DNA of 64,000 nt from Coffea arabica (taxonomy: Eukaryota; Streptophyta; Magnoliopsida; Gentianales; Rubiaceae), in NCBI RefSeq assembly GCF_036785885.1, contig NC_092310.1, positions 992,001 through 1,056,000 on the forward strand. Direction: 5' to 3'. Position 1 is the stretch's first letter. Each line of letters starts with the position of its first letter. The position numbers and the translations under genes are program-made. The notes beneath the pieces are model-generated. The model was given only the letters and a program-made list of their open reading frames with translations. It did not search any database and was not told the DNA's origin. Positions 11,743-23,259 of the stretch are shown piece after piece.

Positions 11743-12512
11743 ATCTTGAATTGCAGCAGCAACAAACACACACGCAAATGGCCAGTTCAAGAATTCACCT
11801 CCATCATTTACAATTAGAAATAGATAATGTCGATGTAATCGCAAGGCAACCATTAAAATTTCTGAGAGTGAACGGAATCCACACAAGCTGTACTTTTGCT
11901 GCACAAATTGCAGATTCTTTGAATGGTATGAAGGTCCAGAAGAGGAAGAGGTGAGCAGCCAAAGAGAACGCAGACATTCATCAATGCAAAGGGAAGAACA
12001 AGTCCAGATTGGTAGAGTTGAAGAACAATACTCCATAGTGACAAAGCTAATGCTACTTAACCTTGTATTCTTAGCAATTTATATGTTTATTCAAATTGTG
12101 AAGTCAGTTTAATGAAATCAGTTTATTCAAATTGTCACTTTCAGTTTATTCATATGTGCATGCAAGACGTTGTCTATTATGATCTTACTAAGACAACACC
12201 ATACAATCTGTGCATACAAAAATTGCAGAACCTGTAGAATCCCTGCATATTGCACTTTACTTCAAAGATACAAAATGTATGTCTTTAATGAATTTACACT
12301 ACTGCTTGGAATTCAAATGTCAAGCAAAAGACCATGTATAGGTACTAAGTCCATAGATGGTATACAAAACCAAAAGTTGCACCAAGCATTTCAGCAAAGT
12401 TTCAGCAAAAGTAATAATGACAAAAGTATCTCCAATCGTAAACAGATTCAAAAGAACATCAGTATTCTCTTAGCAACAATATATGACAAGGGAGGCCTAA
12501 CTATTTAAAACC

Positions 12513-15500
12513 TCAAGCTATATAGCTGCTGCTGAGATTGTGCGACTCATGATTAGCTGATGTATTGGTGCTCACTGAAGTTTGTAAGTGGGAATTTTTG
12601 GTAGAATTGGCGCCAGCAATTGGCATTAATGGCATTGGTTGTGAAGCTGCAAATGAAGTTCCCCTCCTGATGTTAGTTACAGCAGATGTTCCATCTTTCT
12701 TTGAGGGCCTTCCTCTCTGAAATGATGTAGGACAAGTGCATAGGGTGAGCAACTCAGAAATGAAAAAAAATGACCAAAAAGCAACTGGATGTACCTTTCT
12801 CTTAGCAGCATCCATAGTTGTCTGTACATCAGCTTGAATATTAGCTGCACCAGGTTCAGTTGATGGGCTTGGATTGCTGCTTTGACTGGAAATCACAACA
12901 GGCACACTACCCTCTATGTGATCCTGCATTAGGAAAATCTTCTCATAATATAGTTAACAGTTGTTAATTTGATAGTAAACAATTTCAGCACTCACTAAAC
13001 ATATAATGAAGTAACGTTTACCCAGAGAACAGCTCCTGACAAGCCTGTGTTTGCAATTCCCCTGCCAGGCCTTGCTCTTCTCTCAGGAATCTGTACATTA
13101 AGTTGTATGTCATGATCTTAAGTATGGTGAACAAAGTAACATGATCAATATTAGAAATCAGTTATGAACCTGCTGATTTGTTTGCGAGGTAGAGTTATTT
13201 CCTCTCACAGGTGCTCTTTGGCATGTTATCTTATTACGGCCAAATGCATTGCAGTTCTTACATCTCAGAGTAGTAGACCTCTTTGTCTGAGATGAAGCTG
13301 GTTCATCAGGTCCTCGCCTTCTATTCACTCTTGGTCTACCTGGAGCTCTCCTCAGGGGTGGTGGTAGGATAATTGCTGGAGTGACATCAGGTAATGGAGG
13401 CCATCGTTTCTCATGAGGAATTGGGTGAATTATGCCACTATATGCCTTAATCCACATTTCTGTTGAGAAGCAACCATCACAGTAAGCCTCTACTTTTTGT
13501 CTTCTATATATAATGCCTAGTGCAGCATGCTTGCAAGGTAGTCCTGACAGTTGAAAATCACCACAATCACACGTCTTTTGGGTCAAATTGACAATGTATT
13601 CTCTGTCCACATCACCAACTTCAAATATCTCCTCACTTGCCATTTGCAGTGAGCATCTCCTAGACAGTCCAACAATTTCCTTCAGCTTTTTAGTGATTTT
13701 TGGAGTGATGTTAGAGCTCCATGTGCAGGCCTTGTGATATCTTTTATGCAGCTTTTTCATGAGCTTTTTCCTTAAACCATCAGCAAGAGTCAGTATTGGT
13801 TTAGCTCTTAAATCTCCCACCCATGCATTGAAAGATTCAGTAAAATTGTTTGTGACATGGTCACACTTTATCTCAGTTGAGTATGCGTGCCTAGCCCAAG
13901 TTGCTGGTGGAATCTTTGATAAGTATCTCCATGCTTCTACATTCATGTCTTTAATGAAGGCCATTGCTTCATTGAAGCCTAACGCATCATAGCTCTTAGC
14001 AGCTTTCCAGAACAAACTGTTCAGTAATACTCCAGGAAATTGAAGCCTAAAGTTGCTGCAAATGTGTTTGCAACAATGCCTTCCAGTAGTTAATGGAATT
14101 TGCTCCTCATAAGCAAGATTCAATCCCTACAGCAATTGAGTTAAAACCATTCAAATAATAGGCATAGCTGGACATATAGAATGAGACATTTGCCATGATA
14201 GTAAAGTAAACAAGGTCTATACCTTTTGTCTATCACTCATGAATGTTAAAGGAACACTGTTATGAAATTGTCCAAAGAATTCCTGGAAAAAGTAGAAGAA
14301 CCAGCTCCAGGTTTCTTTGTTTTCAGATTCAACCACAGCAAATGCAATAGGAAAAATTGAGTTATTTGCATCCAATGCCACAGCAGTAAGTAATACTCCA
14401 CCAAAATTGCCTTTCAAATGACAACCATCAAAACCAATAAAAGGTCTACAACCAGTTAAGAAACCATCTTTCTGACCTTTGAAACTTATAAACAATCTCA
14501 AGAATCTTGGTTCGACAAGTAAATTGGGTCTGTCATAATGAACTTTGCATAAGCTACCAGGATTGCTCTGCCTTAGAAGAACAGCATATTTTGGTATCTT
14601 ACTATATGAAGCTGCATGTGTACCCTCAATTTCTTCCCTGGCCTTTTCTCTTGCCCTGTATACTTGTTGTTTGCTAGGATGAACACCATATTTTAGCATC
14701 TCAGCTTCAATCCCCTTTCTGGAAATGTCTGGATGATCTCTCATCACAGCAACAAGTTTCTTTGTCATCCAATCAGAGGTGGCCTCTCGATTCTTGCTGT
14801 CCATCACACAAGTGTGTTCTGGTGTGTATGACTTTATCATATACGTCACTGAATCTGCTAAAGGTGAGGCATGAATTCTCCACTTGCATCCATCAACACC
14901 ACACTTGGCTGTACATCTGCTTTTTTCATTCTTCAATCTTTGTAGGGGAAAACCTTTTTGGATCACAAAATCCTTTAATGCTGCTCTAAAAGCATCAACA
15001 TTTGTGAAAAGCTGTCCCTTCTTAAACTCTATGTCTTCTTTTCGGTTGTAAGTCCACATCTTGCCTCTTAAGGCTTCTCTCATGGGATCTATTTCATGTT
15101 CAGATTCAGAATCAGGTACAATATCCTCATTTTCCTTGTCATCAAAGTCAGAAAAATCATCATCACTACTGTCACTTTGGGATACAGACCAATGCTCATC
15201 ACCTAAATTATCCTCATTGTTACTGTCCCAACCTTGATTCCATGAGTCATCAGAAGTAGAATCACTAATGTACTCCTCAGTCTCACAATTTAATTCATGA
15301 ACTTCGATATTCTTGCCTCTACTAGTTTTTTCAGTTCTTAAATTCTCATGCTCATTTACTACATTTCTGTTTAGGAAGCTGTCACTCTGTTCTGCAGGGA
15401 TGATATCCATCTCCAACACTTGTATATTAATGACTACATGAGATTGATGCACCTTGAACATTTTAGCAACAGATTGGTCATCATTCACATCTAAGTACTC

Positions 15501-15707
15501 AGCTGTACCAGGTATTTCGCATCTCATGTGCACCAGTAGATTGACATTTCCAGACATTTCTTGCAATGGCTTCTCAGCAACATCATTTAGTAAGTCAGAA
15601 TACATGTAACTCTTGGGATTTACCTTAGCCACTCTTACTTTTCTTCCCATACAATGGACCACAATATCATGAACATCAGTGTTAACCATCCTATAATAGA
15701 CAATCAT
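12513..15707 (-). CDS. MULE transposase (MuDR type)
   Basis: Cuts and pastes the Mutator-like element by acting on its terminal repeats in the nucleus. Five exons join in phase 0 with GT..AG borders: 14223..15707, 13170..14126, 13022..13090, 12795..12923 and 12513..12716, giving 947 aa with no stop or frameshift. An acidic N-terminal part is followed by the MuDR DNA-binding region (about 230-300, with CX3-4C and WRIHASPL). The DDE core has D427 (GFDGCHLKG), D492 (FMSDRQKG, at the first exon join) and E592 (NNFTESFNAW). A SWIM zinc finger (CDCGDF...GLPCKH, from about 681) and a C-terminal CKNC zinc knuckle follow. Exons 3-5 encode a low-complexity RGRP/AT-hook-like tail. The start is the first ATG of the long exon; a second ATG is six codons later. 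All catalytic residues are present, so the protein may be active. Confidence 0.93.
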
Positions 15708-16404
15708 AGCCTACTGAAGTTATTGAAGTTACAGAAAATATTAGTTACAAAATTAACCATCTTGCAACATTGGTTGCTGAAGTTACAGAGAAAGCATAAG
15801 CTACTAAGGTTTGGCATCTAACTATATCAAACAATCCAAGTCAGACGAGAAATATAGAAGCAATCAAGCATCAACTGGTAGAGGCTTAGCAAACCAAGTC
15901 ACGTGACAAACCAGAAAATCATAAGCAAACATGTATCAAGTTTATACGAACAACAACCAAATCAGAAGTAAGCTACCAAGGAATATTGAAACAGTCTCTG
16001 AAATCTTAAACGCTTACCTGGTAACGCAGTTGGTTTGCCAGAAAGAGACTCTTCTTCAGCAAATGTTAGAATCAACAAGTTTGTTTGCCAACCATCAACC
16101 TCAATTGCTATAACACAAACAATGGCGGGAACAGACCAAGTTTCTTGCTTCTATATGCACCGTGCCTTTCAAGCTGTTATGTCAATCAGATCAAGAGCAT
16201 GGCGCCTAAGTTTGGCGCCATTTCACAACGGTCCCTTTTCTATTTTCGTTTTTAGGACTCTAATTTATGGTTAATTACATTAATTGTGTTTATAACTAAC
16301 TTAACTAATAGCTTTCAGATAATCACAAAATATTAACAAAATTGTAAGGGTATTTAAGTCTTTTGGACACAAATGATGTAAGAAATGGGACCTCACCATC
16401 TGAC

Positions 16405-16489
16405 AGGGGAGGTTTGTGGAATTTCAGAAACCACAGGGGAGGGGAGTGAAACTGTCAGAAACCTCAGGGGAGGTTTCTGAAATTATCCC
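16405..16489 (-). repeat. MULE right terminal inverted repeat with extra outer part
   Basis: 16405..16458 mirrors the left end exactly. 16459..16489 continues outward with a second GGGGAGGTTTCTGAAAT-like block, so the end has an internal repeat of the AGGGGAGGTTT.TG motif. Confidence 0.88.
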
Positions 16490-17085
16490 TAGTTTTTAAT
16501 GCCAGAATGTCAATAGGTTTTTCAGCCTGAACAAAATTGTGCCACGGTAGTGTAGGAAATACTAAAAGATGATCATCCTAGTCCAATCACTTTACAACCG
16601 CCAGACTTTGGGCTGGTAGCTACCCACCAGTCATTTAAGGTTTAGTAGGTGGTTTCTCAAAAAAAATCTAGATGGGTGCATAGGGTGCACTACGCATCCA
16701 TCTATTTCGATAGTAGTTCAGTTTCCATCAGCCCTTCTAGATTCAGTTGGGTCTCTTTTTTAGATTAGGATAGTGTAGGATTGACGATTGATAAAAAAAA
16801 AAAGAAGAAGAAGTCCAATCACTTTATCTCTTCTTCCTTGGATCTAAATTATACTCACAACAAAACAAACCGGTAACATAAATGCACCTACATAACCAAG
16901 TTTAATCCAGCTATTCGCAAGTTTTTTGGTCAAAATTTAAACTCAAATCCATGAAGTTCGAATAGCTTGAGAAGTTAAAACTCTATATATGAGATTCACA
17001 AACTCATTAAGAATAATTGAAATAAATACATGTTCAAGGATAACAATTAATACATCTTAACTTTTATTCTAATATTTACTGTCAT
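16490..17085 (+). repeat. tandem host duplication, remainder of copy 2
   Basis: Continues the sequence interrupted at 11207, beginning with the second TAGTTTTT and AATGCCAGAATGTCAATAGG. It is split again by the retroposon 16595..16811 and ends after TATTCTAATATTTACT near 17080. Confidence 0.8.
16595..16811 (+). mobile_element. small non-LTR retroposon (SINE or truncated LINE)
   Basis: This 217 bp insertion is flanked by a perfect 15 bp direct repeat AGTCCAATCACTTTA (16580..16594 and 16812..16826). Copy 1 of the host duplication has the uninterrupted site near 10868. It ends in an A-rich tail with AAG repeats, which sets the orientation. The long target duplication and tail are the marks of L1-type retroposition. 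I see no clear pol III A and B boxes, so I cannot decide between a SINE and a 5'-truncated LINE. Confidence 0.8.
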
Positions 17086-17661
17086 GTAAAACACCTATCT
17101 TATTTTTTTTATTTATAAGTGTATAAAGTATCACTTCATATTATTTAAATCCGATTGAACTCGATTTGTTAAAATTCAAGTCTCGAGTTCAAGTTTTAAA
17201 AGTTTGATTGACGAGTTCAAACTCAAACATTTTAAATTAACTCGAATCGAGTTTAACTAGTACACTGTTCAAACACGACTCTTCTGGTGATTTGGTCCTT
17301 GTCAGTGCACCATCACTATCGCTGCCTGTCCGCGGGAGCAAAATCGAAATGATTGATAGGCAGAGACCCGCACGCAATCTCACCAATACGCCAAAAACGC
17401 AGATAAAACAAGAAATGATTCATGTGATGTTAAATAAAAAGCAAATAAATCTGCTAACAAAGAATAGAGCTGAGTGAACAAAGGCCTCATTCGGTAAATT
17501 CACACCCCATGCAAGGAAGGGTCCGTTTATTTATAGCATACTTGAACGATCCTGTACAATCCATCGTCCAAGTTTCAACCGGAAACAACCTCTCTTATCT
17601 TCTTTCCTGTTGGTAGTAGAAGCGCTCTTTTGGATTTTCAGATAAAAGGATAGAATCATCA
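17086..17661 (+). promoter_or_regulatory. AAE1 upstream region
   Basis: The DNA between the end of the host duplication and the AAE1 start codon. The last 150 bases become less AT-rich, as expected for a promoter and leader. No single element is clear enough to name. The transposon-rich block ends only about 0.6 kb upstream of the start codon. Confidence 0.45.
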
Positions 17662-20600
17662 ATGGAGGGTACTGTCAAATGCTCAGCAAATTATGTACCT
17701 CTGACGCCCATAAGTTTCTTGGAGCGTTCGGCAATTGTATACAGAGACAGAATTTCAGTAGTGTATGGCGATTTAAAGTTCACTTGGGCAGAAACTCGTG
17801 ATAGATGCGCCAGGCTCGCTTCTGCTCTTCACTCCCTCGGAATCTCCCGTCATGATGCTGTAAGTTCCCATTTAATCCTTGGATTTTCTGGGCTTTCTTT
17901 GTTATTCACAATTTACCTGCATTTTCTTCTTGTCCAGTTCGTTTTGTTTTCTTTAATTGCTGTGCTTCAATTTGTTCTGCAATTAAAAGTCCTTCAATTT
18001 GTTCTGTTGTTCGTTAATTATCACGATTGAATCTTTTTTTATTGGGATTGTAATTTTCTTCCTTGATTTAGCATCTTTTATGCGTTAAATTTGTAATTTT
18101 TAATTTGCTGATTGCTTGGTTGTTGGGAACTAGTTGGAATGTTAAAAATGATTTCTGCCTTTGTTTGGAATGATATCTTCTGGGTATTTTTTGTCTCTAT
18201 CAATCATTGCACGGGTTGTTGAACAGACATGCATTGACATCATTACTATAGATTGATTCCATTTCAATGAGCCCACAAGGGACCAACTGCCCCTTATATA
18301 TATATTTTCGGTGGGTCATTTTCATGCCTCAATTCAGTGACTTTGTGGTAGTCGGAGGTTTAATTATGCAATTTATTGCTGTTACCCAACTCTAAATTCT
18401 TTCAACCTTTTTCTTTTTTATTTTGTTAAAAAAAAAAAAAAAGAAAGGTCGCATGGATATGGTGGGGGAAGGGGAATTTGGCACCTAATGGAACCAGATT
18501 ACTTGAAACCTGTAAAAGACATGCTAACCTATCAAGAAGCTTTTGAGTGTCTGGAGCATTATAGTAAAGATATCACTATGAAATTGCTAACTTATGGAAT
18601 TGTGCATTTGAGGGTCAATTTTGGTTTCTCAGCAGCCATTTACGACAGAGTTTGTGGAACACTACTTTCCTAGCAAGTACGCTACAAAAATGTTGACCTT
18701 TTGTATTTGAATAGGTCTAATCTTGATATCTGAATTTCAGGTGCTTTTTCAAGTTTGAATGTAGCTTCAAGCATCTCTGGTGCTAATATCTGTGTGCTTT
18801 AACCATTGGAATGTTTTGGCAAAGTTCTTTGAATCCTGCAGTCTAGCTATGTCTTGCTGTTCAGTTATGGTACAATGATGAGGTTCCTTTCTTGATAAGC
18901 ATACCAGAAATTCCATCTGCTGGTTAATGATACTTCTGATAGAGGACTTGATGGGCTGGAAGTAATACTTCTGCTGGCTGAAAATATTTCTGCTGGTTTG
19001 TGATGAGGCTAAAAGTAAACGTTTTGATATAGAACATTGAGTGCCTAGAAGATCTTCTAAATCAAGTCTTGTCACATGCTTAAATTTGAAAGTAAGGTTG
19101 AGTTTCCTAAGATATAGGTACACTGAATTAGCTAGACCTGAGGGCTTGAGCTTTATGAAAAGTTTGAAACTTTGAATCCAACTTGTCCATGGCCTATTGA
19201 ATGGACTCCTCCACATTTCTCCCTAAAATATTGTCAAGTTATATACAGAGCACACTAGAACTCGTCAAGTATAGCTGAAAACATGAACCACCTCAGAACC
19301 TTAAAACTTTTCTTTCCTTTCATAGATTTCCCTGTATTTCATGGATTACAAGTCAAACAGTTTGCGTGCATATGCAACAGAAGACTGTGTTCTCTTGTCT
19401 AAACCACCTGATGTGATGTGTCTCTTCTGATACCTTGTATTTAAGCTTTTGATTACATGTGTAGGTCGCTGTCCTGGCCCCAAATATTCCTGCAATCTAC
19501 GAGCTGCACTTTGGAGTTCCAATGGCAGGAGCAGTTCTCTGTACTCTCAATATACGTCATGATTCAGCAATGGTGTCGACATTGCTAAAACACTCCGGTG
19601 CAAAAGTCATTTTTGTTGATTATCAGTTACTTCATACTGCAAAAGGGGCATTAGGAATTCTACTAAAGACAAGCAGCAAGACGCCTAAATTAGTTGTGAT
19701 TCCCGACCAAGCTAGCTCATCTTCCAGGGTTAGTGACATGTATTTCAATAATGACAATTTAGAGTACGAATCTTTCTTGGCATCAGGAAGACCAGACTTT
19801 GAGGTTATAAGGCCACATGATGAGTGGGATCCTATTGCTTTGAATTACACTTCAGGTACAACATCAAGCCCCAAAGGTGTTGTCTACAGTCACAGAGGAG
19901 CCTACCTCAATTCTCTGGCTGCTGCTCTTTTAAACGAAATGCCATCCATGCCTGTTTATTTGTGGACTGTTCCGATGTTCCATTGCAATGGCTGGTGCCT
20001 TACTTGGGCCGTTGCAGCACAGGGTGGCACAAATATTTGTCTGAGAAATGTAACTGCAAAAGGGATTTTTGAGTGCATAGCTAAGCACCAAGTGAGCCAC
20101 ATGGGTGGTGCACCTACAGTATTAAATATGATAATTAATGCACCGTCTGTTGATCGGAGACTGCTTCCAGGAAAAGTGATAGCGATGACAGGCGCTGCCC
20201 CCCCTCCTCCTCATGTACTTTTTAAGATGGAGGAGCTGGGATTCAATGTTACTCATTCCTATGGCTTGACCGAAACATATGGTCCTGGAACAGTTTGCAC
20301 TTGGAAACCTGAGTGGAATTCACTACCACCTCATGCACAAGCCAAGGTCAAGGCTCGTCAAGGGTTGCACCACCTTGGCATCGAAGAACTCGATATCAAA
20401 GATCCAGAAACAATGCAAAGCGTACCACCGGACACAAAAACAAGGGGTGAGGTGATGTTCAGAGGCAACACCGTCATGAATGGATACTTTAAGGATAGTA
20501 AAGCAACAGCTGATGCTTTTAAAGGTGGATGGTTTCGAAGTGGGGACGTGGGGGTGAGACACCCTGATGGATACATAGAATTAAAAGATCGATCCAAAGA

Positions 20601-20931
20601 CATTATCATCTCAGGAGGGGAGAATATTAGCTCGATTGAGGTGGAATCAGTGATTTATAGCCATCCAGCAGTTCTGGAAGCTGCAGTTGTTGGAAGACCA
20701 GATGATTATTGGGGTGAAACACCTTGTGCATTTGTCAAATTGAAGGATGATTGTAATGCAAATGCAGATGAAATTATCAAGTATTGCCGTGATCATTTGC
20801 CACATTATATGGCTCCACGAACTGTTGTTTTTGGGGAATTGCCAAAAACTTCTACAGGAAAAATACAAAAATTTGTTCTCCGCCAGAAGGCCAAAGACAT
20901 GGGAAGTCTTTCAAGGACCAGCAGATTATAG
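17662..20931 (+). CDS. AAE1: peroxisomal acyl-activating enzyme (AMP-forming acyl-CoA ligase)
   Basis: Activates a carboxylic acid with ATP to an acyl-adenylate and transfers it to CoA; the natural substrate of this plant clade is not settled. Exon 1 is 17662..17859 (66 codons) and exon 2 is 19465..20931, separated by a 1605 bp GT..AG intron and giving 554 aa, the usual length. The N-terminus [20 protein letters not shown] and the rest closely resemble Arabidopsis AAE1 as I remember it. Motifs in order: AMP-binding loop [11 protein letters not shown] (from 194), GLTETYGP (333-340), [13 protein letters not shown] (441-453) and the catalytic lysine in KTSTGK (K532). The C-terminal tripeptide SRL is a peroxisomal PTS1 signal. 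The intron hosts the source of the ectopic copy found 8-10 kb upstream. Confidence 0.95.
18095..18794 (+). repeat. source segment in AAE1 intron 1, duplicated upstream
   Basis: This intron part is found again at 7705..8216 plus 10266..10415. It has no hAT insertion, so it shows the pre-insertion site GAAATTGC at about 18580. The frame at 18488-18673 is a by-product of the same DNA and has no protein support. Confidence 0.85.
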
Positions 20932-21870
20932 CATTTCCGTTGTCTGCAAACTAACAATGTAAACTTCCACCACCTGGTTCTGTTGTTAAGACTGTTGTCA
21001 CATCACAATTGATCCCTCACCAAGAACTTGATCCTGTTGGCTTTTTGGAGTGAAGGTGGAATATTGAGGATTTGATCCGGTACAAGGAAGTGAAAGGCAT
21101 TTAATATCTTCTTAATTTGTTCCAAGGCGAGATTATAATGAGTTAAATGTCAAGACTTGAGTTGTATTTGATCAACCATATAATGTGCTTTAGTTTAATA
21201 TGAGATTAGCATTCCACTTCAATCAGAGGAGAAATTTACGACTGTATTAAGGCAAACTTGTCTAACATAGTTTTGATGCAAGCTTGGGACATATTAAAGG
21301 ATTAAATTCGTCAATCAGTCTGAATGAACAAATCTTGTTTATTCTTTGACAACATCTACTACGAAGACTTCAACTGAAAAGTGTTAGTGTTAAAATGAAG
21401 TTGTCTCAGGTAATTTAAGATTGGAGACTTGCTGCAGCAGCTTTACCAATGATTTGCTAGTCAGTAAATCAAGAATCGAGGAGACAATGGTCCAATCACG
21501 TCTCAACGGACTTCAGCTTGTGTGAATTACAAATGACCTAAAACATATAGGAGATTCTTTCAGTTTTACAAGTAGTTATTGAACAAACGTGCAGCGCTCT
21601 TCACATTTTCCAGCTAGTTTAGTCGCATATCATGACACAGCAAACAAATATCTGTTTTCTAAATTGATTACCAGTTTTGACAGAAGTTCATAGATATGGG
21701 AACCGCTTAACTACAGAGATTGTTCAGCGCCTGGAACATATCATATATCCTAGTTGAACAACTCACAAGAAGAAGGATACAGTAATAACAAGTTTCATCT
21801 ACTGAACAACAAAATGAGTCTAACAATTTCATCAGGTTGTGAGCTCTTTTAGCTTTTGATTTGGGTGGTT
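20932..21870 (+). other. AAE1 3' flank
   Basis: AT-rich DNA after the AAE1 stop codon, including its 3' UTR and probably the poly(A) region. No other gene seen. Confidence 0.5.
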
Positions 21871-21875
21871 TATTT

Positions 21876-23259
21876 TTCACCAGCTGGGATGCTATTCCTC
21901 TGTTGATTGTTGCTCTCTTTTTCTGCTTGCAGTTCCATATTCTAGTATTGCATACGTTCAATGGTATGGTCAGATATGTACCACTTTGTTCTGTAGCTCA
22001 AGTTTTTGCCTCTCTATTTCATTCTGAGCCTCCCATTTCTCCAATTCTTTCTTACGCTCAATCAGCTTTTGTTTCCATGCCTCTAGCTGCATGCTCTGAA
22101 GATACCTTTTCAACTGATTGGCATGGTATCCAGCATCTTTCTATCTCTGATTCATGTGAAATGGAAGAAGTGAGGGAAAATCAATGCAGATATTGTCACT
22201 TGTGAAAAGAGTGAAAGCAAAAAACACTGCATCAAATCATTTAACAACTAAAGACATCATTCTCTGGATGTGAGGAATGAGTACGCACCTTCATTATGGA
22301 ATCGATCCATCTCTTCCTTTCGAGTCATGAAATCGAATGACAGTATAATAGTTTCATTGTATTTACGCTCACAAACCCTGAGGGACCTGCTGTTATCTTG
22401 AATTTCCTTGGTAAGATTGTCAATAAGCCGTGAAGTTATTTGCTTCACTTCTGCTTTAATATCAGCAATAGTCTTCAAATCTGCCTTCTGTTGAAGATAT
22501 GCTCCAATTAATTCTAATGAATGATAAGCATCAGCAGGGCAACCCATCCATACCACTTATCACCCACATTCATGGTTCAAAGTCTCAGCCGAGACTGAGA
22601 TAATTCGGCCGAGTTGTCGCCGAAACGACCCCTCCTATATGATACCGAGAAGAGATGACTCTGAGATACTTGACTCGCCGAAAACTCGGTTGAGAAATCT
22701 CCGATACGAATAGTCTCGGCCGAATCGGCCCGAGTCAACTTGCAAATTTACATTTTACATATTTTCTTTTGCTAATTTTTTAATTATTTTTGTTTAGAAT
22801 ATTTTTGAATATTATTCACAATTTTTAGAATATTAAATACTTTAAAATTTGTGTCTCACCAAGACCGTGATCAATATGTCGAAACCGATGTGGAACGGTC
22901 CAGGCCGCGACCGCGACTTTGAATCATGCTTATCACCCGTTATATGCTTCATAGTAATCCCTCCTACCAAGATGCTCTGCTTCAAAACTCTCTTCAAAAG
23001 CCATTGCCTCAGACAATCCTGCCTAGTTCTTGTTGAACTCAAGTATTACATACCCTGATAATGTTGCACAGTTCCAGAATGGTTGCACAGTCATTGGATT
23101 AAACTATTTCATAGTCAGATCATTCCTAACCTCAGAGCCACAGCTTCCAACATCTTATCCATTTCTATTGTCAGCAGGAATATTTGCAACAATTCCCATC
23201 CAAAGATATGCAAATTCTGCATTTACACCTGTGCCTGCATGATGATCACCAGCCATCAC
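21876..23259 (-). pseudogene. FDM/IDN2-like XS-domain gene relic (RNA-directed DNA methylation)
   Basis: The family (FACTOR OF DNA METHYLATION / IDN2) binds RNA through an XS domain and acts in RNA-directed DNA methylation. On the minus strand, 23259 down to 22939 reads an XS-like domain in one frame (LWMGIVANIPADN, CGSEVRNDL, FNPMTVQPFWN, MAFEESFEAEHLGRRDYYEA). It has in-frame stops after NRNG, after LTMK and after EFNKN. A 363 bp MITE then interrupts it. Past it, 22556 down to 22289 continues with GWVA / ADAYHSLELIGAYL (one-base frameshift between) and the coil start LKTIADI...VCERKYNET, ending at a GT donor. A further coil exon (about 21983..22159) reads LIERKKELEKWEAQNEIERQ. No XH domain follows. 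Stops, frameshifts, an insertion and a missing 3' end make this a dead copy. Confidence 0.85.
22566..22928. mobile_element. Mutator-type MITE inside the XS-domain pseudogene
   Basis: The insertion of about 363 bp is flanked by the perfect 10 bp repeat CTTATCACCC (22556..22565 and 22929..22938). Its ends mirror each other: CATGGTTCAAAGTCTC on the left and, read inward, CATGATTCAAAGTCGC on the right. The left side has five extra bases before the mirrored part. The interior is rich in CGGCCGA/GACTCGGC motifs around an AT-rich centre. A 9-10 bp duplication fits MULE-type elements. The pseudogene frames line up across it once it is removed. Confidence 0.8.

Larger units (their letters stand above)
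11208..16489 (-). mobile_element. Mutator-like element (MULE), apparently autonomous, 5.3 kb
   Basis: A perfect 54 bp inverted repeat bounds the element: 11208..11261 (CTGACAGTTTCACTCC...) and 16405..16458 in inverse orientation. The right side has 31 further bases (16459..16489) ending GAAATTATCCC. This is the outer TIR type also seen at 7665..7704, and it is absent on the left. The flanks share TAGTTTTT (11200..11207 and 16490..16497); copy 1 of the host duplication has the site once (about 10780). It carries one transposase gene on the minus strand with five joinable exons. An 8 bp shared flank is slightly short for MULEs, which usually duplicate 9-11 bp; the ninth base differs. Confidence 0.92.

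Noticed and set aside
11412-12508. Overlapping frames of 80-160 codons on both strands
   Set aside because: They fall in the MULE 3' non-coding part and partly reflect the 69 bp tandem repeat; no domain is visible.
18767-19216. 149-codon minus-strand frame
   Set aside because: It lies in AAE1 intron 1 with no recognisable domain and no splice or promoter context.
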